Positions 24,201 to 36,790 of a DNA stretch of 64,000 nt are shown here, one piece after another (position 1 is the stretch's first letter; each line of letters opens with the position of its first letter). The stretch comes from Zonotrichia leucophrys gambelii (Eukaryota > Chordata > Aves > Passeriformes > Passerellidae), in the NCBI RefSeq assembly GCF_028769735.1, contig NC_088170.1, positions 51,989,585 to 52,053,584 on the forward strand. The letters run 5' to 3'. The notes beneath the pieces are model-generated. The model was not told the origin of the DNA. It was given only the letters and a program-made list of their open reading frames with translations, and ran no database searches. The translations under genes and the position numbers were made by a program.

Positions 24201-27200
24201 TCATTCGGTAAGAATTATATAAAATAGGTTTTGTCACACAAATACCATTACTGCAAGAGTTTAGAAATTTAGGTGGTAATGTAAATTATACTGACTTAAC
24301 AGGCTTTGGCAAACTGTTTTACATCATGGTGAAAGACCTTCTGTTTAAAAACAATTATAGAATTACAAGAAAAAAGGATGAAAAAACTTCATACAAGTAT
24401 CTAGTTCATCACCAGTTGGCAGATTCTTGAATATAAAATGGATTTCAACTGAAAATTTGTTTTATACATTTCTAAACAGAAGCATTTCAAACGGTGCTGC
24501 TACAGAGTTTCTATTCTTGGCTCAACTATAAGAAATACCTTTATTATTGAACTGAATACAAAAGAATCACTGCAGCTAGTGTACAAATTCTGGCAGAAGG
24601 GATAAGAATGGGTCAGTTCCACACAGAGGCTGTGGTGCTTGAAATGCTAGTTTCATTCAAACAAAGAATATAGGTCAAACATCCAGATCTGGAAAAGCAG
24701 TATCCTGAAATTCAATGACTTAGAGAAGAACTCTGGTTTAAGGAAAATAGCCAGTGGGAAAAAAAAGTTCATAACCTGACTGTGTGATTATGAGGGATAG
24801 TATGACATTCAGATGTGTAAATAAGAATGAATCTGCAACAAGTAGGACAACTATATACTGCCCAGCTGATATGAGCTAATTGGGGTTTTTTTCCTGATAG
24901 TCTTCATCACAAAATTGAACATTGTCAGAGGGAGGTGAAGTTTAAATAAGAATTTTAGAAGATTAAGATGTTTTGATTTTCATGACACTTCTCTTGTGCT
25001 TTTAAATACACGATTTGGCTTTACATTTAATATGATTTTTGCATATTTGGTAACATCACATCATATTTAAAATTTTAAAAATAAAATCCATTAAAAGTCA
25101 GACTGTAATGAAATGTCTCAGCTTTGCTGTAAGATTACTTTTGAGCTTATAGTTATAGAAATTGTCAACATCTCTTTCTATTCTGTTTTGGGAGAAAGAC
25201 TTTCTGCAAATTCATACCTTTGTTCAGCTGAGATTGTAATTCAAATATTGGAACCTGAGTCCAATGTCAGTATTTAAGAATATAGAAAGCTAAGAAATGT
25301 TACAAAGAAACCACAAGAATGTTCCAGAGTTGCATTTCTTAAAAATACACTTTGAAAACAAGGGTTTGAAAACTTTCTTAGCTTATTAGACTGACATATA
25401 CAACAAAACACAACATGAAAATCACTAGCTAAAAGAAATTCTAATTAAAATGAAGGGAACATTTATTACCCATGGAACAACTGAACTGAGCTTACTGTAA
25501 ATCAGTAATTTTTTGCAGCCTCTGAGATGACATACTTCGCTAGAAGGCATGCTTGCAGCTCAGTGACAAACAGGACTCAGGACTGAATTTCTGCAGCTCG
25601 CACTATGCAGGAGGTTCTCACAGCTCCTGGGCTTCAGCCTGAGCACAGGAAAAGAAAGCAAGCAGCACTCAAGTCACTGCTGTGGCCAGGCAGCTGCCTT
25701 CTGTAACCAATACATGTTTGCAAGAATGAGCATCACTTACCAAAGGGTCTGACAGGGAGGAAAAGGGCCAAGGTGGGCAGTATGAAGCTCTCACTGAAGG
25801 CAAGAGATGATGTGCACAGAAGGAGATACTGTGAAACAAGCACAGCCATAGCACCTACCACACTATGGGCAAGGCACCTAACCTTCTATGCAAGTGCTAA
25901 AAAGAAAAAAAAGATTAGCAGATATTTTTTTAATGGTAATAAATCAGATCACAGGGGGAAACTCAGCGGGACCCAATGGGAGAAATTATTTCAGTTCACA
26001 ATTGAGTAATATCTCTGGGCAGCAGAGGACAAGCTAAAACCTGAAGAACAGAGAACTAAAAAGGAAAGAGAATCAACGCACACCCTGCTCCAACACTGAA
26101 CACTTGACATCACAAGAAAGACCCCTTCCCACACAGATCACCAGCACCTTACTGTTCCTCCCTGCCAATCAGTCTTTCTGCAAGTGTAACTGCAACCTTA
26201 GCTTTTTTTAAATATCACACCTGCCTGATAAATTGTTCCTCTTAAATCCATAGCAATAATGGTTTTACTTTAGAGCTTCAGATTAAGAAGCTCAATTTGC
26301 ACATTGCTAGTCTTAGCATAACTCATGTTTCAGGAAAGCAGACCTATTAGTAAATACAGATCAAATTGTGAAACTGTACTACAGTTTAGGAAATCTTTCT
26401 TAATCTAGATAAAATGCCCTCTTCTTAGATTTTATACATCAATCATAAGCAAATTTTTTCCATTAATATCAGATAAGCAATCATTATCAAATCAAGCAAT
26501 GAAATGTTGAATTCCTGATTTATTAGGAATTTAATAAATATAGCTAATCTGTATATATTCACCTCTCTTCAGCCTTAGATTACAATTTCTCAGGCTAGGG
26601 ATTGTCTTTTCCTGAATTTATAGAGAGTGGTTAGCTAAGTGTGGGCACTGGCATAAATAAATAATGACATCATGGTCACTAGGGACACTTAAATAAAATT
26701 ATACTCTGATTTAACTGTGAAGCTCTTCCAAAATCCCAGGTGAGTAATGATATTCAGAATCCTGTTTTACATTTATCTTATCAGGAGTTTCCTTCCAACC
26801 AAACAACTGGAACCGTACATGTGCTGCCTATCTACTCTTTCCCCATGCACTCACCAATGCTCAAGACAACCCCTCTTGCTCAAATGCTGTGGGACACATT
26901 CTTCTCTATATACTGCTTCTAATTTCTTTTTACATTCTTTTGAAAACACAGTATCAGCCAGAACTGAAGAGGGAAGAACACCTTTATGGGATGCTTAAGG
27001 CAACAGATGAAGCAATGAAACCATTGCATGGAAAGAGAACATGCCAAGGAGCCTGCCAGCTCAGGGAAGAACAAAAAGAACCTCCCAGACATGAGGAGCC
27101 TGGATACAGTTTGCTATAACTTCAGGAAATTACTGAATCAGCTAAAGCAAGGACTCACCTGAAAGAGTAGAAATTGTTGCGATTTTTTAAAATCTTGTTT

Positions 27201-28570
27201 GCCTTTTTCAAGAGTTCTAAGCTTTCTCAATTTAAAAATCCTAACTCAAGTTAGACTAAATTTGATGGTTTATGATTTTTTTTTAATTTCAAACAAGGCA
27301 AACTTTATTTGAACAAAAACTAGAAAACTAACTTGAGTTAGAATACAACATCATATTAAAAAAGATTGCCTGATGCAGAATCCCACCAGGGATGGAAAAA
27401 TGACTGCCCTTAGAGCTATCCCCACTGTGAGAGCAAGGAGGGGAGGCTTTCACACTGGGAAGCTTCACTGCTGTCAGAAGTAGAGCAGGAAGTGTGAAAG
27501 AAGGAAAGGAATGGAAAAATACAAGATATTTTGACTGGTAACAGGCCTCCTCACCTCCCCACACACCAAATGTCTTCCTGCAGGGAAGACAGGTGCAAAA
27601 GAGAAAAAACAAAAGAGAATGAAGAGGAAAAGCAAAGAGCAGTCAAAAGTGAAATGAAGGATAAAGGAAAACTGGGAATCATGACATTGCTGGTAGCAAA
27701 AGAAAAAAGCAGAGTAACAGAACTATACAAGAAGGTCTTTCCTTCCCACCATCCAGGCAACTCCATCATCCTAAACTGAGCCAATCAGATACTGAGCCCC
27801 AGAGCAATGAGACAGCTATTGCTCTCATGAGGTGACGTGAGAACACCCAAGAAAAGTGACAAAAGTTGGAGAAAAATGTTCTACTGCAATTTGAAATGGT
27901 AAAAAAAATATGTATAATGCAACAAAAGTAGTCTTTCTTGAAAAATTATATTAAAAAAAAAGAATATGGCATAAATGCTCAACTGCAGCTCAACCCTCAG
28001 CACCTGGATATGAGAAGTTTTCTTAAAATGTAGTTTCTAATGTGTCTGATCTCTCCACAAAAAACAAAACTTAGAATTGGCCAATGCTGTAAGGTAAACA
28101 AGTTTTTGTTGGTACAACTCTGATTTTAACTTTAAAAGAATTAGTTTATACGAAAAAAGAGTCACAACTGCCTTTTTCTTTAATCTCAAAGCTTGTCTTC
28201 TTTTTAGTTTGCAAAGCCTGCTGCCAACTGAGACAAACTCTACCTCAAAAAAGGCATTATAGTTGGGGGGGAATACAGCATCACAGTCTTTCTTTCCTCT
28301 CTTCCAGTATATCAGCCAACATTCTCTCTGCAAACAGACCTGAACCATATGCAATAGCAAGACACAGTTTTCAACTTCTGCATTCTTTTAGATGCCCTTA
28401 CTGTACACATACTTCTCAAAATTAAGTAGAGAGAATGTCATTAATGTAATACATAAGGCCAGGAGAAAGTAAAAATTACAATCATGTGGCCAAGAAACTC
28501 TCAAATTGGGAATGTAGATTTGCATTTTTGCCCTGAGCATTGCCATACATGAGTAAGCATCAGAACAGAA
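21291..28570. other. Intergenic, no gene recognised
   Basis: AT-rich sequence with poly(A/T) runs and a short TATATGCATATG-type microsatellite near 22957-22980. Short frames have no recognisable domains. An inverted repeat of 14-bp arms lies at 27241-27254 and 27328-27341. Confidence 0.5.
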
Positions 28571-29410
28571 GGATGTGTCACATGGGGTTCACCAGGGGTC
28601 TGTCCTGGCTGCAATACACTCCAGTATTTATTCAGAGAGTGCATATTAAATTTACAGATGGCAAGAACCTAGAAGGAAATGAACCTATTGCAAAGGAAAA
28701 AAACACTGTGGACAAAAGAAGGAAATAATGCCCAGGAAAAAGAAAACAGAATGCAGCTCAACAGGGACAAGATGAAGATATTGTAAAAGCAAATGAACCA
28801 CACAAATACAGAACAGAAGACAGCAAATTAGAAATCAGTTGTGTAGAAAAGGACCTTGAATGATATAAAAGAGAAGCTGAACAGAAGTCAACATCAGGCT
28901 GTAACAGGTTTCTTAAGGTACCAACAGAATTATGCATGAGCCAGAATACAGAATGCAAAATCTGTAAAAGCCCCCTGCTCTGCAAGGCACAGCTGTGATA
29001 CTGCCTTGCTCTCACAATACAAAAATAAATAAGTAAAAATTCAAGTGGGCCAACTGGAAGGAATGCATAGGAGAGTTGCAAGAACAGTGCCAGGAAACAT
29101 GACCCTGGAGGAAACACAGAGCAGCGAGTTTTTGAGTCCAAACAAACTTAGGACCTACACATGACATGCTAACAGCCCTCAAACACATAAAACAATCTCT
29201 CCCTGCTGCAGGGAGAAATTGAACAGTTAGTTTCCTACATTCATTGAGGAGAAGGAAAAAAGTAACAGGCTTAGATTTTAACAGCAATGTTTCCACCTCA
29301 TGTCAAGAGAATTTTCTGTTGGCAAGAATAATGAAATGTAAGAATGAACTGCCTGAATAAGAGGCCAGACAAACCTTCCTTGAAAAAGGTCAGTTGACTT
29401 TGCCTCATAG
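28571..29410 (+). mobile_element. Old CR1 LINE fragment
   Basis: Diverged CR1 retrotransposon, 3' part, plus orientation. Recognisable CR1 phrases include the stretch encoding the end of the reverse transcriptase (catggggttcaccagggg, then attcagagagtgcatatt and tttacagatggcaagaacct), followed by the usual 3'-UTR-like text (about 29040-29110). No usable open frame remains. CR1 is the dominant bird LINE. Confidence 0.6.
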
Positions 29411-31429
29411 TAAAGATTGACTCCTCATCTTCCCTGCACCCCCATTATTCTCAGCTTGCCTAAACATTGTCAGAAAAAGAGTTAACAGCCTGCATCCCTA
29501 AAATCTCTTCATCGTGACCAGCTGGCCTCTTTCACAGATTAAATAACCATGCCTTGCTGTGTCCTGTTTCTCACCTTCCCCAGATGAGCACAACGGCTGT
29601 CCCTGGTCTGGAGCAGCTCCCTCCCCTCTCCAGAACCCCATGCACGTGCCCAGGCTGTCTCTGCTTTCCCTGAGCTACGCTCTAGAGAAGACACAAAAGC
29701 CTTTATGGATGATTAATAGCTACCTTTCAAGGCTAAATGATTTGGCTAAGAAACTACATCTTATAGATCAGTCAGCTAATCTAGACCTTGGCCAGCTCTC
29801 TTCTGCTCTTTCCAAGAGGTTGACTAAATATTCAGCTCAACATCTCTCCATTTTTCTCCATTATCCACCACCTATTCAGACAACTATTCCCAAGTTGCAC
29901 CACTTTACTCAACAGATCATCTCCATTACATTACACCAATGGGTAAGCAGAGAAACCTTAAACCTTAATCAAAACAAACTGTCACTAAATACTCAGAAAC
30001 AATTCAGGAATTAGTCCTATTTTACAGTTCTGTGTGTTCTGTTTTCCAGTTTTCAGCTCTGCAATGATGAGACTGCATTTTATCTAAGGAAGCACACACC
30101 ATTTTACTACACGTTAGGTAATGTACACAATTCCAAACGGCAGAAGTTCTTTCCTTCTGTTGCTGGAAAAAAGATGAATAATAATGTTAAAATTAGTTAC
30201 AGCCAATATGTGGTAGATGGACTGTTGCCATATGGTGGTTATGTAAATTAAGTGACAAAATAAGGATCTAGCATTTATAAGCAACTATTGCACACTTCAA
30301 AAACCCAGCCTGCCTGTGAAATACCTAGGAGCTCCCACTTATGGGAAAAGATGACTTCAAAACCTTGGATTTTTTTCTGAGACTCTGAACAATTATTTCA
30401 AGGAAAACATAAGCCTCTTATTTGCCTTACATATAAAGAATATAAAGTCCAATCACCACTCCTGTGCATTACACAAAGTAGTCTTCTTGTCCAATTAAAC
30501 ATCTGTTTTCACTGGGTAAAATGATGTCCCAACTCCACGTCGCTGTGTTGCCTGTTGGGAAAGGCACCTGACTGTATTCATGGGTGACTTAAATGCCCAA
30601 ACTTAGGACAAAGACAATTTCTCTAAAAGCTGTCAAAGCCATCCACTTTTGCTGATGAGACAGGGAATTTAGGGCCACCTTTTAGGAGTCCTGATACTCT
30701 ATGTTCTTGTCATTGAAACATAAAATGGAGGACAGCAAGATACTTCCCAAGCATCACAGCTCAGTAAACTTTAAATATGCTCAAGAGGCAGCATTTCAGA
30801 CTCCATGTGTAGTAGCTATCATGGAGAAAAGTGATAATTTAAAGCATTTAATTTTTTTATTATTTCAGCAGGCAGGGCCACTAGGTATCAAATAGATAAT
30901 TGGATCAGAAATCAAAAAACAGTTTCTTCTAAAGATGGGTCACTATTTAAAAAAAAAATTAGTTCTCATTTCTCAGGTTAAAATGAAAGCATAGCTCCTG
31001 CTATGAAAAATAAAAGTTGAAATTAATTATAGTATATAACAGCTTCATAAATCCTTGACATACAATACAGATTAGATTCCAGACTCCTACTGTCCCACCA
31101 CACAAAAACATTAGTATTTTTTCCTCTAACCATATGCACAGAGGCTAATTAACACAAAATCCTTTTTCCTTACTGAAAAAGGAGTCTTCAGGCTTTATTA
31201 GAAAAATAGGAAAGCAATTAACTAAAGATTAAAGGGGCTCCATCTGCATGAAGCATGATAGAAATTGCCAAAAGGAGCAGGAGACAGGTAACAGAGGATA
31301 TAACAAAAGCAGGGGTGGGGGGAGAAGGAGAGAATGAGCAACAAAAGGTTAATATTAAAATTGTAACTGGAGATCTTTTACAGTAACCTGCTGGAAGTCA
31401 GCCAGAGGGGATACGTGCAATGTAGGTAC
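29411..31429. other. Intergenic, no gene recognised
   Basis: No supported gene. A plus-strand frame of 151 codons (29559-30014) has no recognised domain and no CpG island or splice context. I treat it as chance. Confidence 0.45.
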
Positions 31430-31515
31430 AAGCTAAGGCAAAAGTCTATGGACTCTGTTCAGGTCAGACTACCTGATCATAATGGTCCTTTCCACCCTCA
31501 TAAATCTGAATTACA
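31430..31515 (+). mobile_element. Possible CR1 3' end fragment
   Basis: The text actacctgatcataatggt followed by cctttccaccctcataaatc resembles the 3' terminal segment of CR1 elements. It is too short and diverged to be certain. Confidence 0.35.
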
Positions 31516-34486
31516 CGTCTGAAGACAAAAGTGAATACTAAGCACAAAATCAAGGAAAGGTTTAAATCTAAGTTGAACTAAACCCCTTACATTATTATCA
31601 TGATAGCAAAAGGCATATGTGAAAGGCATTAACTTTATTCTTGACATCTCTAGGCAAGTATTTATCCCTCTATCAGTCTTCACAGGAAGTGCTATGTCTC
31701 ATAGGGAGTAGCTGCTTGACATCTTTCTGAGAAAAGACTACAGGACAACTCTGCCAAAATTATCAACCTCTTTGACTCTCCTATCTTAGGGTAACCCTGG
31801 GTTTGTAACATATGATCTCCTCATACAGTTTTCTAGCACTGGAACATTATTTAAAAGCCATAAAAGTGACACAGTTCTGACTAAGTGTATCTAACAAGCT
31901 ATATTCCAGCACAATCTGATGGAGGTGGAAGTCTCAACTTATTCACACAACCAACCCTTTTGCCCTATGGCAAATTGCAATACATCTTAACTGGCTTACT
32001 TCTGTCTACACAAAAGCTGGCATGTATCTGAAGTCTCTCCTTGCCATGGTTACTACAGGATCAAGAAGGGTCAAAAAGGGAGCTATGAACTCAGAAGGTC
32101 AGTAAGTCTCAGGGGGTCCCAAGTCCCTCAACATGTACTGCTAGAGCTCTCAAAGGTCCTGTCATGAGCACTGATATTCCATAACACATTAGATTTACTT
32201 GAAAGTCCATTTTGATGGAAAGATGCAAATGTGAACCACACCACAAGCATGTTGTATAGCTCCTACAACACCTTGGATGGATTTATCTGCCTGGAGCCAT
32301 GACAGACCGCAACCAGAACCAGGTGCTGTTGTGCACCTCACCATGGCTCAGATGCTCTCAATAACCAGAGGGAAAGCTGACAGCACAGAGCTTCTCAGGG
32401 GTCATCAAAACCTCAGAGCTCCTTAAGGATAGTGACTCACTGGTGGATCAGCTGACAATGAAAACACAACAGCCAATCTGGCAGGTGCAGCACCCTGTTA
32501 GCTCATCTCCGCCACAGACAAAAATAGTCTGCATGTTGGATGAGCAGCTTCTCCCTAATGACTCTATCTGGCCATCACTGAGATTACAACTGATATCACC
32601 AGAATCACAACAACAGCCCTAAAGGAAGAGCCTAGTCTCATATAAAATCTCTTTTCTCTTCCGACAAAACAGAATTTAATGGAACAGTGTTGTCTTTGTT
32701 AAAAATTGCAGGGTACCACTTATCTGTGAGATAGATAGTTTACTCAACTGCTGTTTTCAGCTAAAACAGAAAGATCTGCAAATCCCATGTGAACAGAAAG
32801 GACTGAAAGTTCATCATGGTACTGGTAGCATTTCACTCACCTTAAGAATACATAAACAGCAGTACGAAAACAATAAACTAATCTAGCATTGATGCAACTC
32901 AAACACCTTCCTGTGCTGTCAGATGTCTATTAGAGACACCTGGTTGTACCTGGTTGTTAGGTGTATGCTGCAATTGCAACAGCTGTACAGGGAAAAGCAG
33001 GGACTGATATGAGGATTAAATGATCCTCTATCTAAAATTCTTCAGAGCCTGGAGCACACTCTTTATGGAGCTGAAGCTTGAGCTACCTGCACATCTCCAA
33101 GCTTATAATGAGCAATAGATGTAACCTGGTTGAAAGGGGCTGCCTGCAAGCAGACATAAACAAAAGGCCAATAGAGGAAAGGCATTCCTGGGAATAGCAA
33201 CAAACACATCTTTTCTTTTTCTCAGAAAAGGTCACAGTGTCAAGGAAGCTGGCTAAGATATTGCATTAGCTGCAGGTGCTGCAGCTGCAGGAAGAGCTGG
33301 GGTACAGCAGGAACACCCCAGGAAGCAGCACAGGAGAAGCTGGGAGCTGGAGTGACCATTACACCAGTGAGTTAGGCAGCCTCCTCACTGACTCAATGCA
33401 CTCTCACAGCAGTGCTAAGTTCTGGTGAACAATTTAGGCATTCAAGACTTCTGGAAATTCAGAATTGCAGATATAACCACTGCAGCGAGCTCATTTTCAG
33501 AAAATTCATCATTTCACATAAACATTAAACTGTGCACTGTGTGAATCCAATAAATCTGACACAAAGGGCTACAGATGCTTGCACATGTAAATGAGTCCAC
33601 AGATGATAGATTGGCACCTACACATTAAATCATGTATGTCCTGAAGAGGTCTGATTTGACTGCCTACAACTAGAATAATCAAGCTCACTGCAGATATTTT
33701 AATTAGTATACACACACATTTCTTCACAGGCAGAATTAGAAGCTGTGAAAAAGAGGGGCTCTGATGTGGCACAACTGGTTTTAGCCATCATCCAAAACAG
33801 AGAACAGTCACTATACTGTATAATGACCTGTATATGCCTCATTACAGCTACCAACACAATACTGTATTCCCTGCAGTTACTGCTCAGAATATGAGACACT
33901 GAGATATTTTCCATTTTGAAGAAGAAAAAACAAACAAGCAACAGTAACAACAATAACAACCACCCCAAGACAAAATAACACACCAAAACCACACAAATGC
34001 TCATTTGGAAAACATACTAACTGCTTTTCAATTAATATTATTCTCTTTCTTTTGGTAGAAGCTGTGTTAACTTGAAATTAGGTGGTCATCTATAGCAAAA
34101 GTATAAAAGGGATGGTTTCTATCTGTAGACATGACCCATGTTTCTCCTTTCCAAATGATAAGTCTGGGAATAGAACAGGATTTGAGGTCTGAAAACAACA
34201 TGTTAATAAATGCTAAGTAACATAACAGTGCAGAAATTTCTATTTACAAGATGGCTTCCACCATTCCCAAGATAAAGTTTCTGCATTTAAAAGGTGGAGG
34301 TAATCTTGCGTTCAGCATTTCACTTTTTAAATATAAAGGTAAGTTAAATGAAGCTTAGACGAGGTGAAAGACATTAGAAAAGTGCAAATCATCTCTTGAT
34401 ACTCAGCAAGGGACTAAAAACAAAAAAGGAGCTTAAGTGCTATTTAGCTGCACAGGTTGTGCAGCTAATTTTGAGAGAGCACCTTG
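31516..34486. other. Intergenic, no gene recognised
   Basis: AT-rich, no gene seen. An AAC-rich simple stretch lies at about 33925-33965. Confidence 0.45.
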
Positions 34487-35132
34487 GTAGATTGTGGGAA
34501 CCCAGGAAATTCTCTGGCTGCCCTGGAGGACTCGAGACCCTGTCAGGGGGCTCAGAGACCTTGGCACAGAGCCCAAGACCCCTGTGCCTTTGATTTAGTC
34601 CTTGGCAAAAACAATTACCAACCTTTACATGAAGGATTACAAGCCACAACAGTTTAAGTAGAATGACAGTGAATTTATCACAGGGTGAAAAAGTAGATTT
34701 TGGGGTTTTTAGAATGGGGGTTCAGGAGGCAAGATGGAGGAATCTGGGCATGTCCAGCCTTTCTCCTTCTTCTTGTTGGCTTCCATCTTCTGTTGTGATG
34801 TTGGCACTTTTAGATTGGTTTAGAGTAGAAGCTCACTGTCTAACATAGGTGATAGGTATTGGAAAGTAATTGTAAACATTGTACACCTAGTTTTTAGTAT
34901 GAAGACATAACACTGCCCCGGGGGCAGGCAGAGTGCCTGGAACTGTCCTGCTGGATGGAGCTCGGCAGGACAGGAGAAAGAATTTTATTGATAAGATATA
35001 ATAAACAACCCTGAGACCGAGAAGTGAAGAGCTCTGACTCCTTCTATGAGCGCCAGGCTCGAGACTTTTGGGAAAAGACTTCTGAGCTTTTCTCAGGGCC
35101 ACTCTGACAAGCTAGAGATCCCAACAGTAGAT
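34487..35132 (+). mobile_element. Solo LTR of an endogenous retrovirus with 6-bp TSD
   Basis: A 634-bp LTR (34493-35126) begins TGTGGGA and ends TCCCAACA, giving TG...CA ends and an imperfect terminal inverted repeat. It is flanked by the same 6 bp, GTAGAT, at 34487-34492 and 35127-35132. A polyadenylation signal AATAAA at 35000-35005 places R/U5 in the last fifth and fixes plus orientation. No internal retroviral sequence is attached, so it is a solo LTR left by recombination. A 6-bp duplication fits ERVK- or alpharetrovirus-like integrases. It is unrelated to the LTR of the 6.9-13.3 kb provirus. Confidence 0.88.
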
Positions 35133-35374
35133 GACACCTAACCCCTCTACAATGCATTGACCCCAGCTATTCCACAGCCTTGGGGACAAAAGAGCAAGTG
35201 CAATCAAGCAAACTCTAAGTCTTCATCCTTACAAATATCATTCAAGAATTTCAAATGTCACAACCTAAGAACTGCTTACAGGTATCACATTAATGACTCA
35301 TTCTTATGTCAAAGGCCCAAGGCCAACCTTTGCACAGTGACCTGTGTTAAGTATTTGCACAGGCAGCTCGCAGA

Positions 35375-35545
35375 CCGAGGCGGTGCCCGCTGACCGAGGC
35401 TGTGCTCGCTGTCCGAGGCTGTGCCCGCTGTCCGAGGCTGTGTCCGCAGACCGAGGCGGTGCCCGCTGTCCGAGGCCGTGCTCCCTGCCCGAGGCGGTGC
35501 CCGCTGTCTGAGGCGGTGCCTGCTGTCCGAGGCCGTGCTCACAGG
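35375..35545. repeat. 19-bp minisatellite, nine units
   Basis: Nine head-to-tail 19-bp units, consensus CCGAGGCGGTGCCCGCTGT, with no indels between units: starts at 35375, 35394 and every 19 bp to 35527. The variation is mostly C/T at three positions. The array is CpG-rich in an AT-rich neighbourhood. Since 19 is not a multiple of three, any frame across it cycles through three different peptides. Confidence 0.95.
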
Positions 35546-35905
35546 GCCGGCACTGTCCCCGGGTTCGCCATGCCCGGCCCGGCCCGCTCGCCGCTCCCTG
35601 CTGCCACCCGGCGGCAGCTCCGCTCCGCACACGGAGCCCCGGCGGGCAGGCAGGAAAGGAACACCCTGAGGCCTTTCGTGAACACACAAGCTGAAATCAC
35701 CCATTTGCGTTCCATTTTCCCAAAGTCAGAGCAGCTCAGGCGGCGCAGGGTGACTGCCCACCTCACGCTTTCCATTCCAGAAAAGGACCGAGGTGTGGTC
35801 CAGGCATTGTTGGGCTTCCTTGGCACTGACTCCCCGCAGATATTCAGGTTCCTTTCCTCAAAAGCCAGTGTAAACGTGAAAAACCTTATTCCTCACCAAC
35901 CCTGA
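35546..35905. other. Orphan GC-rich islet beside minisatellite
   Basis: GC- and CpG-rich to about 35670, then fading. A plus-strand frame (35402-35905, 167 codons) runs from the minisatellite through this stretch. Overlapping minus-strand frames are equally long, so coding is not supported. It could be a small promoter for a noncoding transcript or an unrecognised repeat. No splice or poly(A) signals decide it. Confidence 0.35.
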
Positions 35906-36537
35906 GCTGCTCCCAAGAAAGACTTTCTTTCTGTTCCTCTGTTCTGCATCCACCACTCCAAAAATGAGATTTCTTCCATGCTCAGGGTATTCTGACTCCT
36001 CTTCAGAGTCTCCCTGGTCCAGGAAACAGGATGTGCATTATGGCAGTGCAGTCACAGCCTAATGATAACTAGAGCCCTACTGCCTCTCCTGTCCACACAC
36101 AAAGCACTGGCCCAAAGCCTTTCACTCGTCATACCAAAATTGGTTTTTGAGGCAGTGAATGCTGCAGCAATTACCCTGTTCCTCTCATATGCACCTAAGT
36201 ATAAGGCAGTTCAAAACAAAAGCACCAGCCTCAAGTGCTTTCGATGAGTCTTGCCATAGTTACCTTGTTACTCTTATCAGTTTTATTTATTGATTCATTA
36301 TTTTTTGCTCCAAAGTTAGAAAGTGTAGCTCCAAAGGCAGCAAGTCCCTTTGGAGCAGAGAAACCAGGATTTGGTAATGATTTGAATTTAATTACACGTT
36401 ACCTTCAGCCTCTCCAAACAACAGTTTAATAACTAAGGAGAAAACAATCCAAGAGCACCAAACTGCAAAAGAAAAATAATGAAACAAAAACACCCACAAT
36501 GCAAGAGAAAAATAAACACTTCACTTCTAATTCAGGA

Positions 36538-36790
36538 ACACAGAAATAGTGAGAAAATAGAGCTGGATAGGGCCTGAAGTTCTCAAGCCATTTATCAGGT
36601 GCCTAGTCCCAGGAGAGAAATATTACTTCTGGCAGTTTTTTCTCTAATCTATTTTTAAAGGCATAAATATAAGAGGATCCACATTGTTCCTGCCTGGATC
36701 TCTTCTTGTCTTTTTCAAAATCACCTTCCAGAAGACTCCATAACCAAAATCTGAACACCCAAATCAGTGGTGTTTGGATCACCTCATCCT
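36538..36790 (-). mobile_element. Possible diverged CR1/L3-like fragment
   Basis: The phrase tagagctggatagggcctga and the following text resemble the reverse complement of a CR1-type 3' region, ending in a tract that reads as a degraded host-repeat tail. It is diverged and weakly supported. Confidence 0.35.

Noticed and set aside
29559..30014. 151-codon plus-strand frame in AT-rich DNA
   Set aside because: No recognised domain, signal peptide, promoter or splice context; probably chance.
35309..35905. Reading frames of 127-167 codons on both strands over the minisatellite
   Set aside because: Both strands are open because of the GC-rich repeat; there is no independent coding evidence, so it is only described as an islet.
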